The notes: a model not told the origin generated them from the sequence alone. A stretch of DNA of 64,000 bases from CBFFRJ01 sp051486985 (GCF_051486985.1 NZ_JAHVDV010000003.1:62001-126000), one strand, 5' to 3'. Positions 25,796-35,126 are shown, numbered from the stretch's first letter. Numbers and translations: made by a program.

Positions 25796-27214
25796 ATGGC
25801 CACCCATCTGGTCTGGTTTCGTGCGGACTTACGCGTCCACGATAATTTTGCCCTTGCTGCGGCCTGCAGCAACCCCTCGGCCACCGTTAAAGCGCTATTC
25901 ATCGCCACGCCTGGACAGTGGAAGTTGCATGCGATGGCTCCGCGTCAGGCGGCGTACATGAACGCCCATCTGAATTCGCTTCAACAGATGCTGGCTGAAA
26001 AAGGTATCCCGCTGATTTATCGGGAAGTGAAGGATTTTACCGCCAGCGTTGATGCGCTGGTGTCGGTGTGTGAAGAGGAGCAGGTCAGCCACCTCTTTTA
26101 CAACTACCAGTATGAAATCAATGAGCGCTTGCGCGATGCTGCCGTCGAAAAGGCGTTGTCGAATGTGGCGTGTCAGGGATTCGATGACAGCGTCATGCTC
26201 CCACCGGGCAGTGTGATGACCGGCAATCAGGAGATGTATAAGGTCTTCACACCCTTCAAAAATGCTTATCTGCGCCGTTTAAAAGAGGATTTGCCTGAGT
26301 GCGTCGGTGCACCGCGCGTGCGGGAATCCGGGGCGCTGAATGGGCATTTATCCGTTCTACATTTTGACTATCCACAGCAGGAATTTGACCCGACGCTGTT
26401 CCCGGCTGATGAGAAAAGCGCCATCGGTCAGTTGCGTCATTTCTGCCAGCATCATGCAGGTGAATATGAAGAGCAGCGAGACTTCCCGGCAATTGAAGGC
26501 ACCAGTCGTCTCTCAGCTTGTCTCGCTCTTGGCATACTCTCTCCGCGCCAGTGTTTGCGCCGCTTACTTGCAGAACACCCCGATGCCCTGAACGGCGGGA
26601 AGGGCGCTGTCTGGCTGAGTGAGTTGATCTGGCGTGAGTTCTACCGCCATTTAATAACCTACCACCCCTATTTATGTAAGCACCGTCCTTTCATTCCCTG
26701 GACAGATAAGGTGAAATGGAATGATACGCCCGATTTATTCCAGGCCTGGCAGCGAGGGGCAACCGGTTTTCCCATTGTGGATGCGGCAATGCGGCAATTG
26801 AACAGTACTGGCTGGATGCATAATCGCCTGCGCATGATTACCGCCAGCTTCCTGGTTAAAGATTTACTGATCGACTGGCGCCTCGGCGAGGACTATTTTA
26901 TGTCGCAGTTGATTGACGGCTGTCTGGCCGCGAACAATGGGGGATGGCAGTGGGCGGCCTCAACCGGCACCGATGCAGCTCCCTATTTTCGTATCTTTAA
27001 CCCCACCACGCAGGGCGAGCGCTTTGATGCCGAGGGCCATTTTATTCGCCAGTGGATCCCTGAACTGGCCAGTGTACCGGGGAAAGCCATCCACGATCCC
27101 TGGTCGTGGGCAGATAAACATGGCAGAAATCTGAACTATCCACGGCCCATTGTGGATCATAAACAGGCTCGTGCTGCCACGCTTGGGGCATATGAAGCCG
27201 CCCGTAAATCCTGA
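25796..27214 (+). CDS. phrB: Deoxyribodipyrimidine photolyase
   Basis: Light-driven repair of cyclobutane pyrimidine dimers. It has 472 residues, the E. coli length. The N-terminal Rossmann domain (THLVWFRADLRVHDN) binds the folate antenna. The C-terminal FAD domain has SRLSACLALGILSPRQ, WLSELIWREFYRH, and GWMHNRLRMI with NNGGWQWAASTGTDAAPYFR. It starts after CAGGAGAG. In K-12 ybgA precedes it; no ybgA is present here. ybgI follows after 10 bp. Confidence 0.98.
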   Translation: MATHLVWFRADLRVHDNFALAAACSNPSATVKALFIATPGQWKLHAMAPRQAAYMNAHLNSLQQMLAEKGIPLIYREVKDFTASVDALVSVCEEEQVSHLFYNYQYEINERLRDAAVEKALSNVACQGFDDSVMLPPGSVMTGNQEMYKVFTPFKNAYLRRLKEDLPECVGAPRVRESGALNGHLSVLHFDYPQQEFDPTLFPADEKSAIGQLRHFCQHHAGEYEEQRDFPAIEGTSRLSACLALGILSPRQCLRRLLAEHPDALNGGKGAVWLSELIWREFYRHLITYHPYLCKHRPFIPWTDKVKWNDTPDLFQAWQRGATGFPIVDAAMRQLNSTGWMHNRLRMITASFLVKDLLIDWRLGEDYFMSQLIDGCLAANNGGWQWAASTGTDAAPYFRIFNPTTQGERFDAEGHFIRQWIPELASVPGKAIHDPWSWADKHGRNLNYPRPIVDHKQARAATLGAYEAARKS

Positions 27215-27224
27215 GAGAGTGACA

Positions 27225-27974
27225 ATGAAAAATAGCGAACTGGAAACGCTGATTAACGAAAAACTAAACAGTGTGGCGTTCAGCGATTACGGCCCGAATG
27301 GCTTGCAGGTCGAGGGACGCGAAACGGTGCAGAAAATTATTACTGGCGTGACGGCAAGCCAGGCGTTGCTGGATGAGGCGGTGCGTCAGCAGGCCGATGC
27401 GATCATTGTGCATCATGGATATTTCTGGAAAAACGAACCGGCAATCATCCGTGGCATGAAGCGTCATCGCCTTAAGACGCTGCTGGCAAACGACATTAAT
27501 CTTTATGGCTGGCACCTGCCGCTGGATGCGCATCCGGAGCTTGGGAATAATGTTCAGTTAGCATCGCTGCTGGGCATTACCGTCATGGGCACGGTGGGCG
27601 GTGAACAGCTTCTGCCGTGGGGCGAGCTGTCAATGCCGGTGCCGGGGCTGGAGCTGGCCTCATGGATTGAAGCACGTCTCGGTCGCCGACCCTTGTGGTG
27701 CGGCGATACCGGACCAGAGCTGGTAAAACGCGTTGCCTGGTGTACAGGCGGTGGACAAGGCTTTATCGATAACGCCGCGCGTTTTGGGGTAGATGCGTTT
27801 ATTACCGGCGAGGTTTCTGAACAAACTATTCATTCTGCTCGCGAACAGGGGCTGCACTTCTATGCTGCGGGTCATCACGCCACCGAGCGCGGTGGTATTC
27901 GCGCGCTGAGCGAATGGCTGACCGCCAATACCGAGCTGGATGTCACTTTTATTGATATTCCAAATCCGGCGTAA
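27225..27974 (+). CDS. ybgI: NIF3-family metal-binding protein YbgI
   Basis: A 249-residue (E. coli 247) member of the DUF34/NIF3 family. The start at 27225 (MKNSELETLINEKLNS) lies just after phrB. Dinuclear metal ligands are suggested by IIVHHGYFW, LPLDAHPELGNN and the C-terminal YAAGHHATERGG. The E. coli homologue forms a toroidal hexamer; its enzymatic role is unsettled. K-12 has dtpD between phrB and ybgI, absent here. It is normally followed by pxpBCA, but here a fimbrial pair intervenes. Confidence 0.94.
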   Translation: MKNSELETLINEKLNSVAFSDYGPNGLQVEGRETVQKIITGVTASQALLDEAVRQQADAIIVHHGYFWKNEPAIIRGMKRHRLKTLLANDINLYGWHLPLDAHPELGNNVQLASLLGITVMGTVGGEQLLPWGELSMPVPGLELASWIEARLGRRPLWCGDTGPELVKRVAWCTGGGQGFIDNAARFGVDAFITGEVSEQTIHSAREQGLHFYAAGHHATERGGIRALSEWLTANTELDVTFIDIPNPA

Positions 27975-27979
27975 ATAAT

Positions 27980-28009
27980 AAGACGCGATACGTCTGCGTA
28001 TCGCGTCTT
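27980..28009 (+). terminator. Strong hairpin after ybgI
   Basis: Perfect 13-bp stem AAGACGCGATACG / CGTATCGCGTCTT with TCTG loop, but no T run follows. It could end or protect the phrB-ybgI message. The next ~220 bp are AT-rich with no clear gene and would hold the fimbrial promoter. Confidence 0.5.
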
Positions 28010-28232
28010 AGCAGAGGCTGAGCGTTCAGATGCCTACAAAATAATGAATATTTCCCGATTAAATATAATTCTGCTGAATATTATTTGTTAATAATCCGCT
28101 CTGTTAACATTTTTTATTACATTCGCATATTAATGATGCCGATAACGCTTTTTTTGCACCCTGTAATTGCTATTATTCATTCTTCCACTAACTCAGTTGT
28201 TCTTAATCATTCTGGTTATGGATTATCAGACG

Positions 28233-28931
28233 ATGAAATTTTGCGGGTTAATAGTTGCTGCATCTTTAATGGTTGCTGCTCCCCTTCGTGCAGGCGTGGT
28301 GTTGAGTGAAACGCGGGTAATTTATCCCGCTGAAAAACATGAAGTCACGGTGGGGCTTAAAAACACGGGGTCACAGGCGGTTCTGGTGCAGAGTTGGCTC
28401 GATGCTGGCGATCCGCTGGCCGATCCGGGAAAGCGCTTCGTTCCCCTGGTGGTTATGCCACCTGTTCAGCGTATTGACGGCGGAAAAGGCCAGAGGTTAA
28501 GGATTACCTATATTGGCGGAACGTTGCCGGGCGATCGGGAGTCCGTATTCTGGTTAAATGTGCTTGCGGTTCCACCCAAGATTAAAGATGTTGAACATCA
28601 ATACCTTAATATTGCTTATCAGACGCGAGTAAAACTCTTTTATCGTCCTGTAAACCTTAATATCAAAGCAGAAGAGGCCGTACAAAAACTGCAGTGGAAT
28701 AAAACGGCGGGTGGGCTGACCGTTTCTAACCCGACTCCCTATTATATTTCTTTGCTTAACATTGACGTGCTGCCTGCCGGTCAAACGCTATCGGTCCGGG
28801 GTGAAATGGTCGCGCCTTATGGAAAATTGTTGCTCACAAATAATGTAAAAATGACAGACGTTAAAACAGTAAATTACACCGTTATTGATGATTCAGGCAG
28901 AGCCCGGAATTTTTCGGCTGCAGTAGATTAA
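28233..28931 (+). CDS. Periplasmic fimbrial chaperone (PapD/FimC family, YbgP-like)
   Basis: A 232-residue periplasmic chaperone for pilus subunits. From the ATG at 28233 the signal peptide ends APLRAG; an ATG at 28218 is an alternative. The first Ig domain has GVVLSETRVIYPAEKHEVTV, with the conserved Arg in ETRVIY. PGDRESVFWLNVLAVPP is the family hallmark, and the Lys of RVKLFYRP anchors the subunit C-terminus. NPTPYYISLLNI starts domain two. It is followed 29 bp later by an adhesin-like subunit. No usher or major pilin is nearby, so the system looks incomplete. YbgP of E. coli is the closest family I recall. Confidence 0.88.
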   Translation: MKFCGLIVAASLMVAAPLRAGVVLSETRVIYPAEKHEVTVGLKNTGSQAVLVQSWLDAGDPLADPGKRFVPLVVMPPVQRIDGGKGQRLRITYIGGTLPGDRESVFWLNVLAVPPKIKDVEHQYLNIAYQTRVKLFYRPVNLNIKAEEAVQKLQWNKTAGGLTVSNPTPYYISLLNIDVLPAGQTLSVRGEMVAPYGKLLLTNNVKMTDVKTVNYTVIDDSGRARNFSAAVD

Positions 28932-28960
28932 CAAGAACGTGTGAATAAAAGGAGGAAAGA

Positions 28961-30091
28961 GTGCGCTATTATCTTTTTTTATTGGTGCTCATGAGCATAA
29001 CTAAGCCGTTATATGCCTCCTCCTGGGGAACAGATTGTAGTTACGATACGAAAATCATTAACATCGAGATACCCTCCGGAAAAAAAGTGACGCTCGATCC
29101 CAATGCACCTGTCGGCACGGTATTTTTCGAACATTTTGTGGCCGCTCAGGCTGGGCAAAATTTTAAATGCCAGACGGCAAACAGCTATTCCTTACAGGGC
29201 GGTTACCTCTATGGCTCAGGTGGCCAGACGGTTGCCATGAGTGGTGGTGGCTTAGTCAGTCAAAGCGGTTCCACTTACCCGGTATATAAAACCAACGTAC
29301 CGGGTATTGGTCTGGTGGTGCGCTACAGCGGCAGTGCGTTTCCATACTGGTGGGGGACTTACTCTTATACCAACAGGGTGCTGGATTATACGGGTTCAAT
29401 GACGCAGGTTTTTGATATCGATATTGTAAAATATGGCGATATTCCGGCGGGCTCACGAACAGTCGTTATTGATTCTACGGTCATTTCCAGCATCAATTCG
29501 GTTGTCCGAATCACTAACAGCGGCGATGCCTCACGCATGCCCAACGGCAATGTGCTGATGGCGCAATTTGTTCTGTCGCCTTCCACTTTTGATATTGTTT
29601 CCGGCACCTGTGATACCCCGGATATGACCATAAATCTGGGGTCTCATAGCCTTAAAAACCTCAGCAATCGGGAAGGAAATAAATTTGTCTCGCCCTGGAC
29701 TGATGCCAGCATCCACCTCACTCACTGCCCGGTGTTTTACGGCACAGGCGAACGTAGCAGCAATAAGGATACGGTGCGCAACAATATGATGACCGTTACC
29801 CTGATACCGGGTAATGCGACCACCAGTAACCAGGGGATTATGCCTGTGGATAGCGGAGGCCTGGCAGCCACGGGGGTGGGGATCCAGTTAGCCTACGGCA
29901 CTTCAGCGTCGCCTCAACTGGTTGATTTATCCACGGGCAAAGGCACTAAAACCTATACCATGTCTTCAACTCAGGGCCCCACTTATACGATCCCTCTGGT
30001 AGCCCGCTATATTCAAACGGCAGGCGCGTTCGCTGATATTGTGCCCGGAAAAGCCAACGGCAAAGTCACTTACCTGATTAATTATTATTAA
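28961..30091 (+). CDS. Fimbrial adhesin / tip subunit (YbgO-like)
   Basis: A 376-residue exported protein starting at GTG with a near-perfect GGAGGA six bases upstream. The signal peptide ends near LYASSWG. The N-terminal ~200 residues (Ser/Gly/Tyr-rich, with the Cys pair in GTDCSY and NFKCQT) look like a lectin-type domain. The C-terminal ~170 residues (SGTCDTPDMTINLGS, THCPVFYGTGE, ending GKVTYLINYY) are a pilin domain with the usual Cys pair and a final Tyr motif for chaperone donor-strand pairing. It is translationally close to the chaperone. Receptor unknown. Confidence 0.82.
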   Translation: MRYYLFLLVLMSITKPLYASSWGTDCSYDTKIINIEIPSGKKVTLDPNAPVGTVFFEHFVAAQAGQNFKCQTANSYSLQGGYLYGSGGQTVAMSGGGLVSQSGSTYPVYKTNVPGIGLVVRYSGSAFPYWWGTYSYTNRVLDYTGSMTQVFDIDIVKYGDIPAGSRTVVIDSTVISSINSVVRITNSGDASRMPNGNVLMAQFVLSPSTFDIVSGTCDTPDMTINLGSHSLKNLSNREGNKFVSPWTDASIHLTHCPVFYGTGERSSNKDTVRNNMMTVTLIPGNATTSNQGIMPVDSGGLAATGVGIQLAYGTSASPQLVDLSTGKGTKTYTMSSTQGPTYTIPLVARYIQTAGAFADIVPGKANGKVTYLINYY

Positions 30092-30215
30092 TCTTCTTAC
30101 CTTGCCTAAGGGCGGAACGGCTATTCACTAAAGATATGCCTGTCGACGGAAGCCACTGTGCACGTTATCTTATTTTACGTATCGATGACGGACCTGTGGC
30201 GAAAGGAGCGGGAGA

Positions 30216-30872
30216 GTGCAAAGAGCACGTTGTTATCTGTTAGGGGAAACGGCAGTGGTACTGGAGCTGGAACCTCCGGTAACCCTGGCGACCCAAAAAA
30301 GGATATGGCGCTTAACCCAGCGCGTAGCTGAGGTGCCGGAGGTGGTGGAAGCCATTCCTGGCATGAATAACATCACCGTGGTGCTGCGGGATCCGCAGAC
30401 GCAGGCGCTGGATGCCATTGAGCGTCTTCAGCGCTGGTGGGAGGAGAGCGAGGCGCTTGAGCCTGACTCCCGCACGATAACGATCCCGGTGCTGTACGGC
30501 GGTGAGGCCGGGCCGGACCTGGCGCTGGTAGCCCGTCACGCGAATCTCTCCGAAAAACAGGTGGTCGAACTGCATGCCTCTGTGGATTACGTGGTCTGGT
30601 TTTTAGGTTTTCAGCCGGGGTTCCCTTACCTGGGGGGATTGCCTGATGTACTTGCGACACCACGCCGAGCGGAACCTCGTGTCAGCGTACCGGCAGGTTC
30701 AGTCGGTATTGGCGGCAGCCAGACGGGAATCTATCCCCTACAAACGCCGGGCGGCTGGAACCTGATTGGCCGCACGGATTTGCCCCTTTTTAATCCTGCA
30801 TTACCCGAACCGGTGCGACTTCGCCCCGGTGACACCCTCAGGTTTATTCCTCGCAAGGAAGGCATATGCTGA
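30216..30872 (+). CDS. pxpB: 5-oxoprolinase subunit PxpB
   Basis: Subunit of the ATP-dependent bacterial 5-oxoprolinase, which returns pyroglutamate to glutamate. It has 218 residues from a GTG start with AAAGGAGCGGGAGA upstream. It belongs to the KipI/carboxyltransferase-domain family: IPGMNNITVVL, WFLGFQPGFPYLGGLP and VPAGSVGIGGSQTGIYP are characteristic. Its 3' end overlaps pxpC by 7 bases. The 124 bp before it show no clear feature. Confidence 0.96.
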   Translation: MQRARCYLLGETAVVLELEPPVTLATQKRIWRLTQRVAEVPEVVEAIPGMNNITVVLRDPQTQALDAIERLQRWWEESEALEPDSRTITIPVLYGGEAGPDLALVARHANLSEKQVVELHASVDYVVWFLGFQPGFPYLGGLPDVLATPRRAEPRVSVPAGSVGIGGSQTGIYPLQTPGGWNLIGRTDLPLFNPALPEPVRLRPGDTLRFIPRKEGIC

Positions 30873-31798
30873 CAATCATTCATGCCGGGATCCATACCAG
30901 CGTGCAGGGCGGTAAGCGCATCGGGCTGCGTCAGTCGGGCGTCAGTTACTGTGGTGCGCTTGACGGCCCGGCGTTATCTATTGCTAACGCGCTGGTAGGC
31001 AACGCGCTCGATGCGCCGGGTCTTGAAATCACTCTGGGGCAGTGTGAAATTGAATTTGGTCGTGACGGCTGGTTTGCGCTGACCGGGGCAGGGTGCGAGG
31101 CCAGACTGGAGGGTAAAGCCGTCTGGACCGGTTGGCGCACGGCGGTAAAGGCCGGGCAGCGGCTGGTCCTTAAGCGTCCACAACATGGTATGCGCAGCTA
31201 TCTGGCGGTGGCGGGCGGGCTGGATGTGCCTGAAGTCATGGGGTCGTACAGCACCGACCTGAAAATCGGCGTTGGCGGGCTGGAAGGGCGTCTGCTGCGT
31301 GATGGCGATGTGCTCACCCTGAAGCCACCCGCGAAAACATTCCGTGGGCCACAAGGGGTTAAGCAGCTCCTCTGGGGTAACCGTATTCGGGCGCTGCCAG
31401 GCCCGGAATATCAGGAGTTCGCCAAAACCTCTCAGGAGTCCTTCTGGCGTCTTCCCTGGCAACTGAATCCACAAAGCAACCGTATGGGCTACCGCCTGCA
31501 GGGGCAGCCGCTTGTGCGAACCTCGGATCGTGAACTCGTTTCACATGGCCTACTGCCAGGCGTCGTACAGGTGCCGTCCAGTGGTCAGCCCATCGTGCTC
31601 ATGAACGATGCGCAGACCACCGGCGGTTATCCGCGCATCGCCTGCATCATTGAGGCCGATATGTACCATCTGGCGCAGATCCCGCTGGGACAGCCTATCC
31701 ATTTTGTTCCCTGCACTCTGGAAGAGGCGCTGGTGGCCCGTCGCGAACAGTCACGTTTTCTGGAGCAGTTAGCCTGGCGCATTCTTCATGAAGATTGA
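30866..31798 (+). CDS. pxpC: 5-oxoprolinase subunit PxpC
   Basis: KipA/biotin-dependent carboxyltransferase-like subunit of 310 residues, partner of PxpB and PxpA. Motifs GVSYCGALDGPALSIAN, LAVAGGLDVPEVMGS, SNRMGYRLQG and the glycine-rich ending QTTGGYPRIA fit the family. The start lies inside the last codons of pxpB, and the 3' end overlaps pxpA by 11 bases, so the three are translationally linked. Confidence 0.96.
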   Translation: MLTIIHAGIHTSVQGGKRIGLRQSGVSYCGALDGPALSIANALVGNALDAPGLEITLGQCEIEFGRDGWFALTGAGCEARLEGKAVWTGWRTAVKAGQRLVLKRPQHGMRSYLAVAGGLDVPEVMGSYSTDLKIGVGGLEGRLLRDGDVLTLKPPAKTFRGPQGVKQLLWGNRIRALPGPEYQEFAKTSQESFWRLPWQLNPQSNRMGYRLQGQPLVRTSDRELVSHGLLPGVVQVPSSGQPIVLMNDAQTTGGYPRIACIIEADMYHLAQIPLGQPIHFVPCTLEEALVARREQSRFLEQLAWRILHED

Positions 31799-32528
31799 TC
31801 TTAACGCCGACCTTGGTGAGGGCGGTGCGTATGACGCCGCCCTTATGACGCTCATCTCCTCGGCCAATATTGCCTGCGGTTTTCATGCCGGGGATGCGCA
31901 CACCATGTTGCTCTCAGTCCGCGAGGCCCGCAAAAACGGCGTGGCGATTGGCGCACACCCCAGTTTTCCCGATCGGGCGAATTTTGGCCGCACAGCGATG
32001 CAACTTCCGCCGGAGGTGGTTTATGCCCAGGTGCTGTACCAGACAGGCGCGCTGGCAGCCATCGTCAGGGCTGAAGGGGAACGGCTTCGCCATGTGAAGC
32101 CCCACGGTATGCTCTATAATCAGGCCGCTGTCGATCCCGGCCTTGCGGACGCGATAGCCCGCGCGGTGCATGACACTGACCCCGCACTCATTCTGGTGGG
32201 GCTTGCCGATAGCGAACTGATTCGTGCCGGCGCGCGCTACCGGCTGATTACGCGTCAGGAAGTCTTTGCCGACCGTGGCTACCAGGATGATGCCAGCCTG
32301 GTGCCACGAACACAGCCTGGCGCGCTGATTACTGATGAAGAGCAGGCGCTGTCACAAACGCTTGCGATGGTGCAGCAGGGCAGGGTGACCAGCATCAGTG
32401 GCCAGCAGGTGTGCGTCACGGCGCAGACCGTCTGTTTGCATGGAGACACAGACCATGCGCTGGCGTTCGCCCGTCGCCTTCGACGCGCCTTTGAGCAGCA
32501 GAATATTACCGTGAGTGCAGAGATTTAG
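31788..32528 (+). CDS. pxpA: 5-oxoprolinase subunit PxpA (LamB/YcsF family)
   Basis: A 246-residue subunit of 5-oxoprolinase. It begins MKIDLNADLGEGGAYD, the family signature, and has NIACGFHAGDAHTM, GAHPSFPD and RHVKPHGMLYN with likely metal or substrate His/Asp residues. GYQDDASLVPR and the C-terminal VCLHGDT are conserved. It is last of pxpBCA and 11 bp before nei. Confidence 0.96.
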   Translation: MKIDLNADLGEGGAYDAALMTLISSANIACGFHAGDAHTMLLSVREARKNGVAIGAHPSFPDRANFGRTAMQLPPEVVYAQVLYQTGALAAIVRAEGERLRHVKPHGMLYNQAAVDPGLADAIARAVHDTDPALILVGLADSELIRAGARYRLITRQEVFADRGYQDDASLVPRTQPGALITDEEQALSQTLAMVQQGRVTSISGQQVCVTAQTVCLHGDTDHALAFARRLRRAFEQQNITVSAEI

Positions 32529-32539
32529 CAGGAGAGGCC

Positions 32540-33331
32540 ATGCCAGAAGGACCAGAAATTCGCCGCGCGGCAGATAACCTGGAAGCGGCGATTGTCGGCA
32601 AACCGTTAACAGCTGTCTGGTTTGCCTTCCCCCGGTTACAACCTTTCGCCGCCGGGCTGACAGGTTGTCGCGTTGAAAAGATTGAAACCCGTGGTAAGGC
32701 CCTGTTAACCCACTTCTCCAGTGGCCTGACGATGTACAGTCATAACCAGTTGTATGGCGTCTGGCGGGTTACAGAGGCAGGAAAAACGGTGGAAACGACG
32801 CGCATTTTGCGCGTGCGCCTTGAGACGGCAGACAAAGCCATTTTACTTTACAGCGCTTCCGATATTGACATTCTTACTGCGGAGGAACTGGCGGCGCATC
32901 CTTTCTTACAGCGCGTGGGCCCGGATGTGCTGGATATGACGCTCACGGCCGGGGCGGTAAAAGCGCGTCTGCTCTCCCCGCGCTTCGCAAGGCGCCAGTT
33001 TTCAGGACTACTGCTCGATCAGGCTTTTCTGGCAGGGCTGGGCAACTACCTGCGGGTGGAGATCCTCTGGTCTGCGGCCCTGTCGCCCCGGCACCGGGCC
33101 TGCGATCTCAGTGACGCGCAGCTAACCCAGCTTTCACAGGCGATGCTGGATATTCCCCGTCTCTCTTACCAGACCCGGGGCAGGGTGGATGAAAACCGAC
33201 ATCATGGTGCGCTGTTCAGCTTTAAGGTTTTTCACCGTGCCGGTAAGAAATGCGCGCGTTGCGGTACCCTGATTGAGAAAACCACGCTCTCCTCCCGACC
33301 CTTTTACTGGTGCCCTGGCTGTCAGCAATAA
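32540..33331 (+). CDS. nei: Endonuclease VIII (DNA glycosylase/AP lyase)
   Basis: Removes oxidised pyrimidines. It has 263 residues, the E. coli length. After Met removal the catalytic Pro and Glu are in PEGPEIRRA. Lys in GKALLTHF and the H2TH region (LLDQAFLAGLGNYLRVEILW) follow, and the C-terminal zinc finger has CARCG and WCPGC. It probably shares the pxp transcript (11-bp gap, CAGGAGAGG ribosome site) and ends at a bidirectional terminator shared with gltA. Confidence 0.97.
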   Translation: MPEGPEIRRAADNLEAAIVGKPLTAVWFAFPRLQPFAAGLTGCRVEKIETRGKALLTHFSSGLTMYSHNQLYGVWRVTEAGKTVETTRILRVRLETADKAILLYSASDIDILTAEELAAHPFLQRVGPDVLDMTLTAGAVKARLLSPRFARRQFSGLLLDQAFLAGLGNYLRVEILWSAALSPRHRACDLSDAQLTQLSQAMLDIPRLSYQTRGRVDENRHHGALFSFKVFHRAGKKCARCGTLIEKTTLSSRPFYWCPGCQQ

Positions 33332-33358
33332 AAAAACCCGCTCACTGAGCGGGTTTTT
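33332..33358. terminator. Bidirectional terminator between nei and gltA
   Basis: Perfect 12-bp stem AAAAACCCGCTC / GAGCGGGTTTTT with three-base loop; T runs on both strands. Confidence 0.94.
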
Positions 33359-33373
33359 ATTAACAGGCGATCG

Positions 33374-34657
33374 TTATTTTTTAAGATCGGAACTGAAATC
33401 GCGCTTGTCATAGCCGGTGTAAAGCTGACGCGGACGGGCAATTTTCAGGCCATCGTCGTGCATCTCATTCCAGTGTGCAATCCAGCCCACGGTACGCGCC
33501 ATCGCGAAGATAACGGTAAACATGGAGGAAGGAATGCCCATCGCTTTCAGGATGATACCGGAGTAAAAGTCTACGTTCGGGTAGAGTTTACGCTCGATGA
33601 AGTAGGGGTCATTCAGCGCGATGTGCTCAAGCTCCATCGCCACTTCCAGCAGATCGTCCTTGGTGCCCAGCTCTTTAAGAACCGCATGGCAGGTTTCACG
33701 CATCACGGTCGCACGCGGATCATAGTTTTTGTAAACGCGGTGACCGAAGCCCATCAGACGGAACGAATCGTTCTTATCTTTAGCGCGACGCAGGAATTCC
33801 GGAATGTGTTTGACCGTGCTTATCTCTTCCAGCATTTTCAGCGCTGCTTCGTTGGCGCCGCCGTGAGCAGGTCCCCACAGGGAGGCGATACCGGCGGCGA
33901 TGCAGGCAAACGGGTTGGCACCTGAAGAACCAGCAGTACGCACGGTAGAGGTTGAGGCATTTTGCTCATGGTCAGCATGCAGGATCAGAATACGGTCCAT
34001 CGCACGTTCCAGCACCGGGTTAACCTCGTAAGGTTCACATGGGGTGGCGAACATCATGTGCAGGAAATTGCCGGCGTAAGAGAGATCGTTACGAGGATAA
34101 ACGAAAGGCTGACCGATGGAGTATTTGTAACACATTGCCGCAACCGTCGGCATTTTGGACAACAAGCGGAAAGCAGCGATTTCACGGTGGCGTGAATTAT
34201 TCACATCCAGGGAGTCATGATAGAACGCCGCCAGCGCGCCGGTCACGCCGCACAGTACGGCCATTGGATGCGAGTCGCGACGGAAACCGTGGAACAGACG
34301 GGTAATCTGTTCGTGAATCATGGTATGGCGGGTAACGGTCAGTTTGAACTCGTCATACTGCTCCTGCGTCGGTTTTTCACCGTAAAGCAGAATGTAAGAG
34401 ACTTCGAGATAACTAGAGTCGGTAGCCAACTGGTCAATCGGGAACCCACGGTGCAGCAGAATACCTTCATCACCATCAATAAAAGTAATTTTTGATTCGC
34501 AGGATGCGGTAGAGGTGAAACCAGGATCAAAAGTAAAAACTCCTTTTGAACCGAGACTACGGATATCAATAACATCCTCACCGAGTGTGCCTTTTAGCAC
34601 ATCCAGTTCAATAGCAGCGTCACCATTATAGGTGAGATTTGCTTTTTTATCAGCCAT
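33374..34657 (-). CDS. gltA: Citrate synthase (type II, NADH-sensitive)
   Basis: First TCA step, oxaloacetate plus acetyl-CoA to citrate. It has 427 residues, the E. coli length, with the N-terminal extension of the hexameric, NADH-inhibited enzymes. Active-site regions include NASTSTVRTAGSSG, SLWGPAHGGANEA, MGFGHRVYKNYDPR and the acidic NVDFYSG. It diverges from sdhC across about 670 bp of control DNA and converges on nei. Confidence 0.98.
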   Translation of the reverse strand: MADKKANLTYNGDAAIELDVLKGTLGEDVIDIRSLGSKGVFTFDPGFTSTASCESKITFIDGDEGILLHRGFPIDQLATDSSYLEVSYILLYGEKPTQEQYDEFKLTVTRHTMIHEQITRLFHGFRRDSHPMAVLCGVTGALAAFYHDSLDVNNSRHREIAAFRLLSKMPTVAAMCYKYSIGQPFVYPRNDLSYAGNFLHMMFATPCEPYEVNPVLERAMDRILILHADHEQNASTSTVRTAGSSGANPFACIAAGIASLWGPAHGGANEAALKMLEEISTVKHIPEFLRRAKDKNDSFRLMGFGHRVYKNYDPRATVMRETCHAVLKELGTKDDLLEVAMELEHIALNDPYFIERKLYPNVDFYSGIILKAMGIPSSMFTVIFAMARTVGWIAHWNEMHDDGLKIARPRQLYTGYDKRDFSSDLKK

Positions 34658-34918
34658 TTACGGTCTCCTTAGCGCCTTATTGCTTAAGACTACCTGTTAC
34701 CGGATTTGCATTCAAACTGTCTTCAACGCTACCAGATTATAATGTGGCTCGCTGCTCTGTTGAGAGGAGATACCAGGGTACAGAGCGATGGGCGCATGCA
34801 GGTCAGCATCTAAAGTTCAGTTGAAACAACAACAAATCAGGGAGTCGGCAGTCCGAAATTTACAAAACTGGTTATCACTAATAACTGTCCTGATTAATTC
34901 GGTCAACACCATCACACT

Positions 34919-34954
34919 GTTGCATAACTTATTTGTAGTTGCATAACTTATTTG
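34919..34954. repeat. Direct repeat in the gltA-sdhC control region
   Basis: GTTGCATAACTTATTTG occurs twice with a 19-bp period (34919-34935 and 34938-34954), and a partial third copy (CCATAACTTTTGC) lies near 34972. The two-turn phasing suggests side-by-side protein binding; ArcA, which controls both gltA and sdh, is a candidate. The remainder of this 670-bp gap holds the sdh promoter and CRP site listed separately, plus gltA promoters that I could not place with confidence. Confidence 0.6.
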
Positions 34955-35073
34955 CAGGTGAAAGATAGACCCCATAACTTTTGCGAATTATATCTCTCTT
35001 CTGGTGAAGTTTGTAACAATAATGTTTAATATTTGTCAAATCCGATGGTTAAAATTTAAAAAAATGTTGTTAT

Positions 35074-35089
35074 CGTGACGCCAGTCACT
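35074..35089 (+). promoter_or_regulatory. CRP-like site upstream of sdhC
   Basis: CGTGA-CGCCAG-TCACT matches TGTGA-N6-TCACA at 8 of 10 arm positions and occupies the position of the E. coli sdh CRP site (ATCGTGAC...TCACTGTTC). Confidence 0.65.
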
Positions 35090-35126
35090 GTTCTGCATAA
35101 AACCCGACAAACTATATGTAGGTTAA

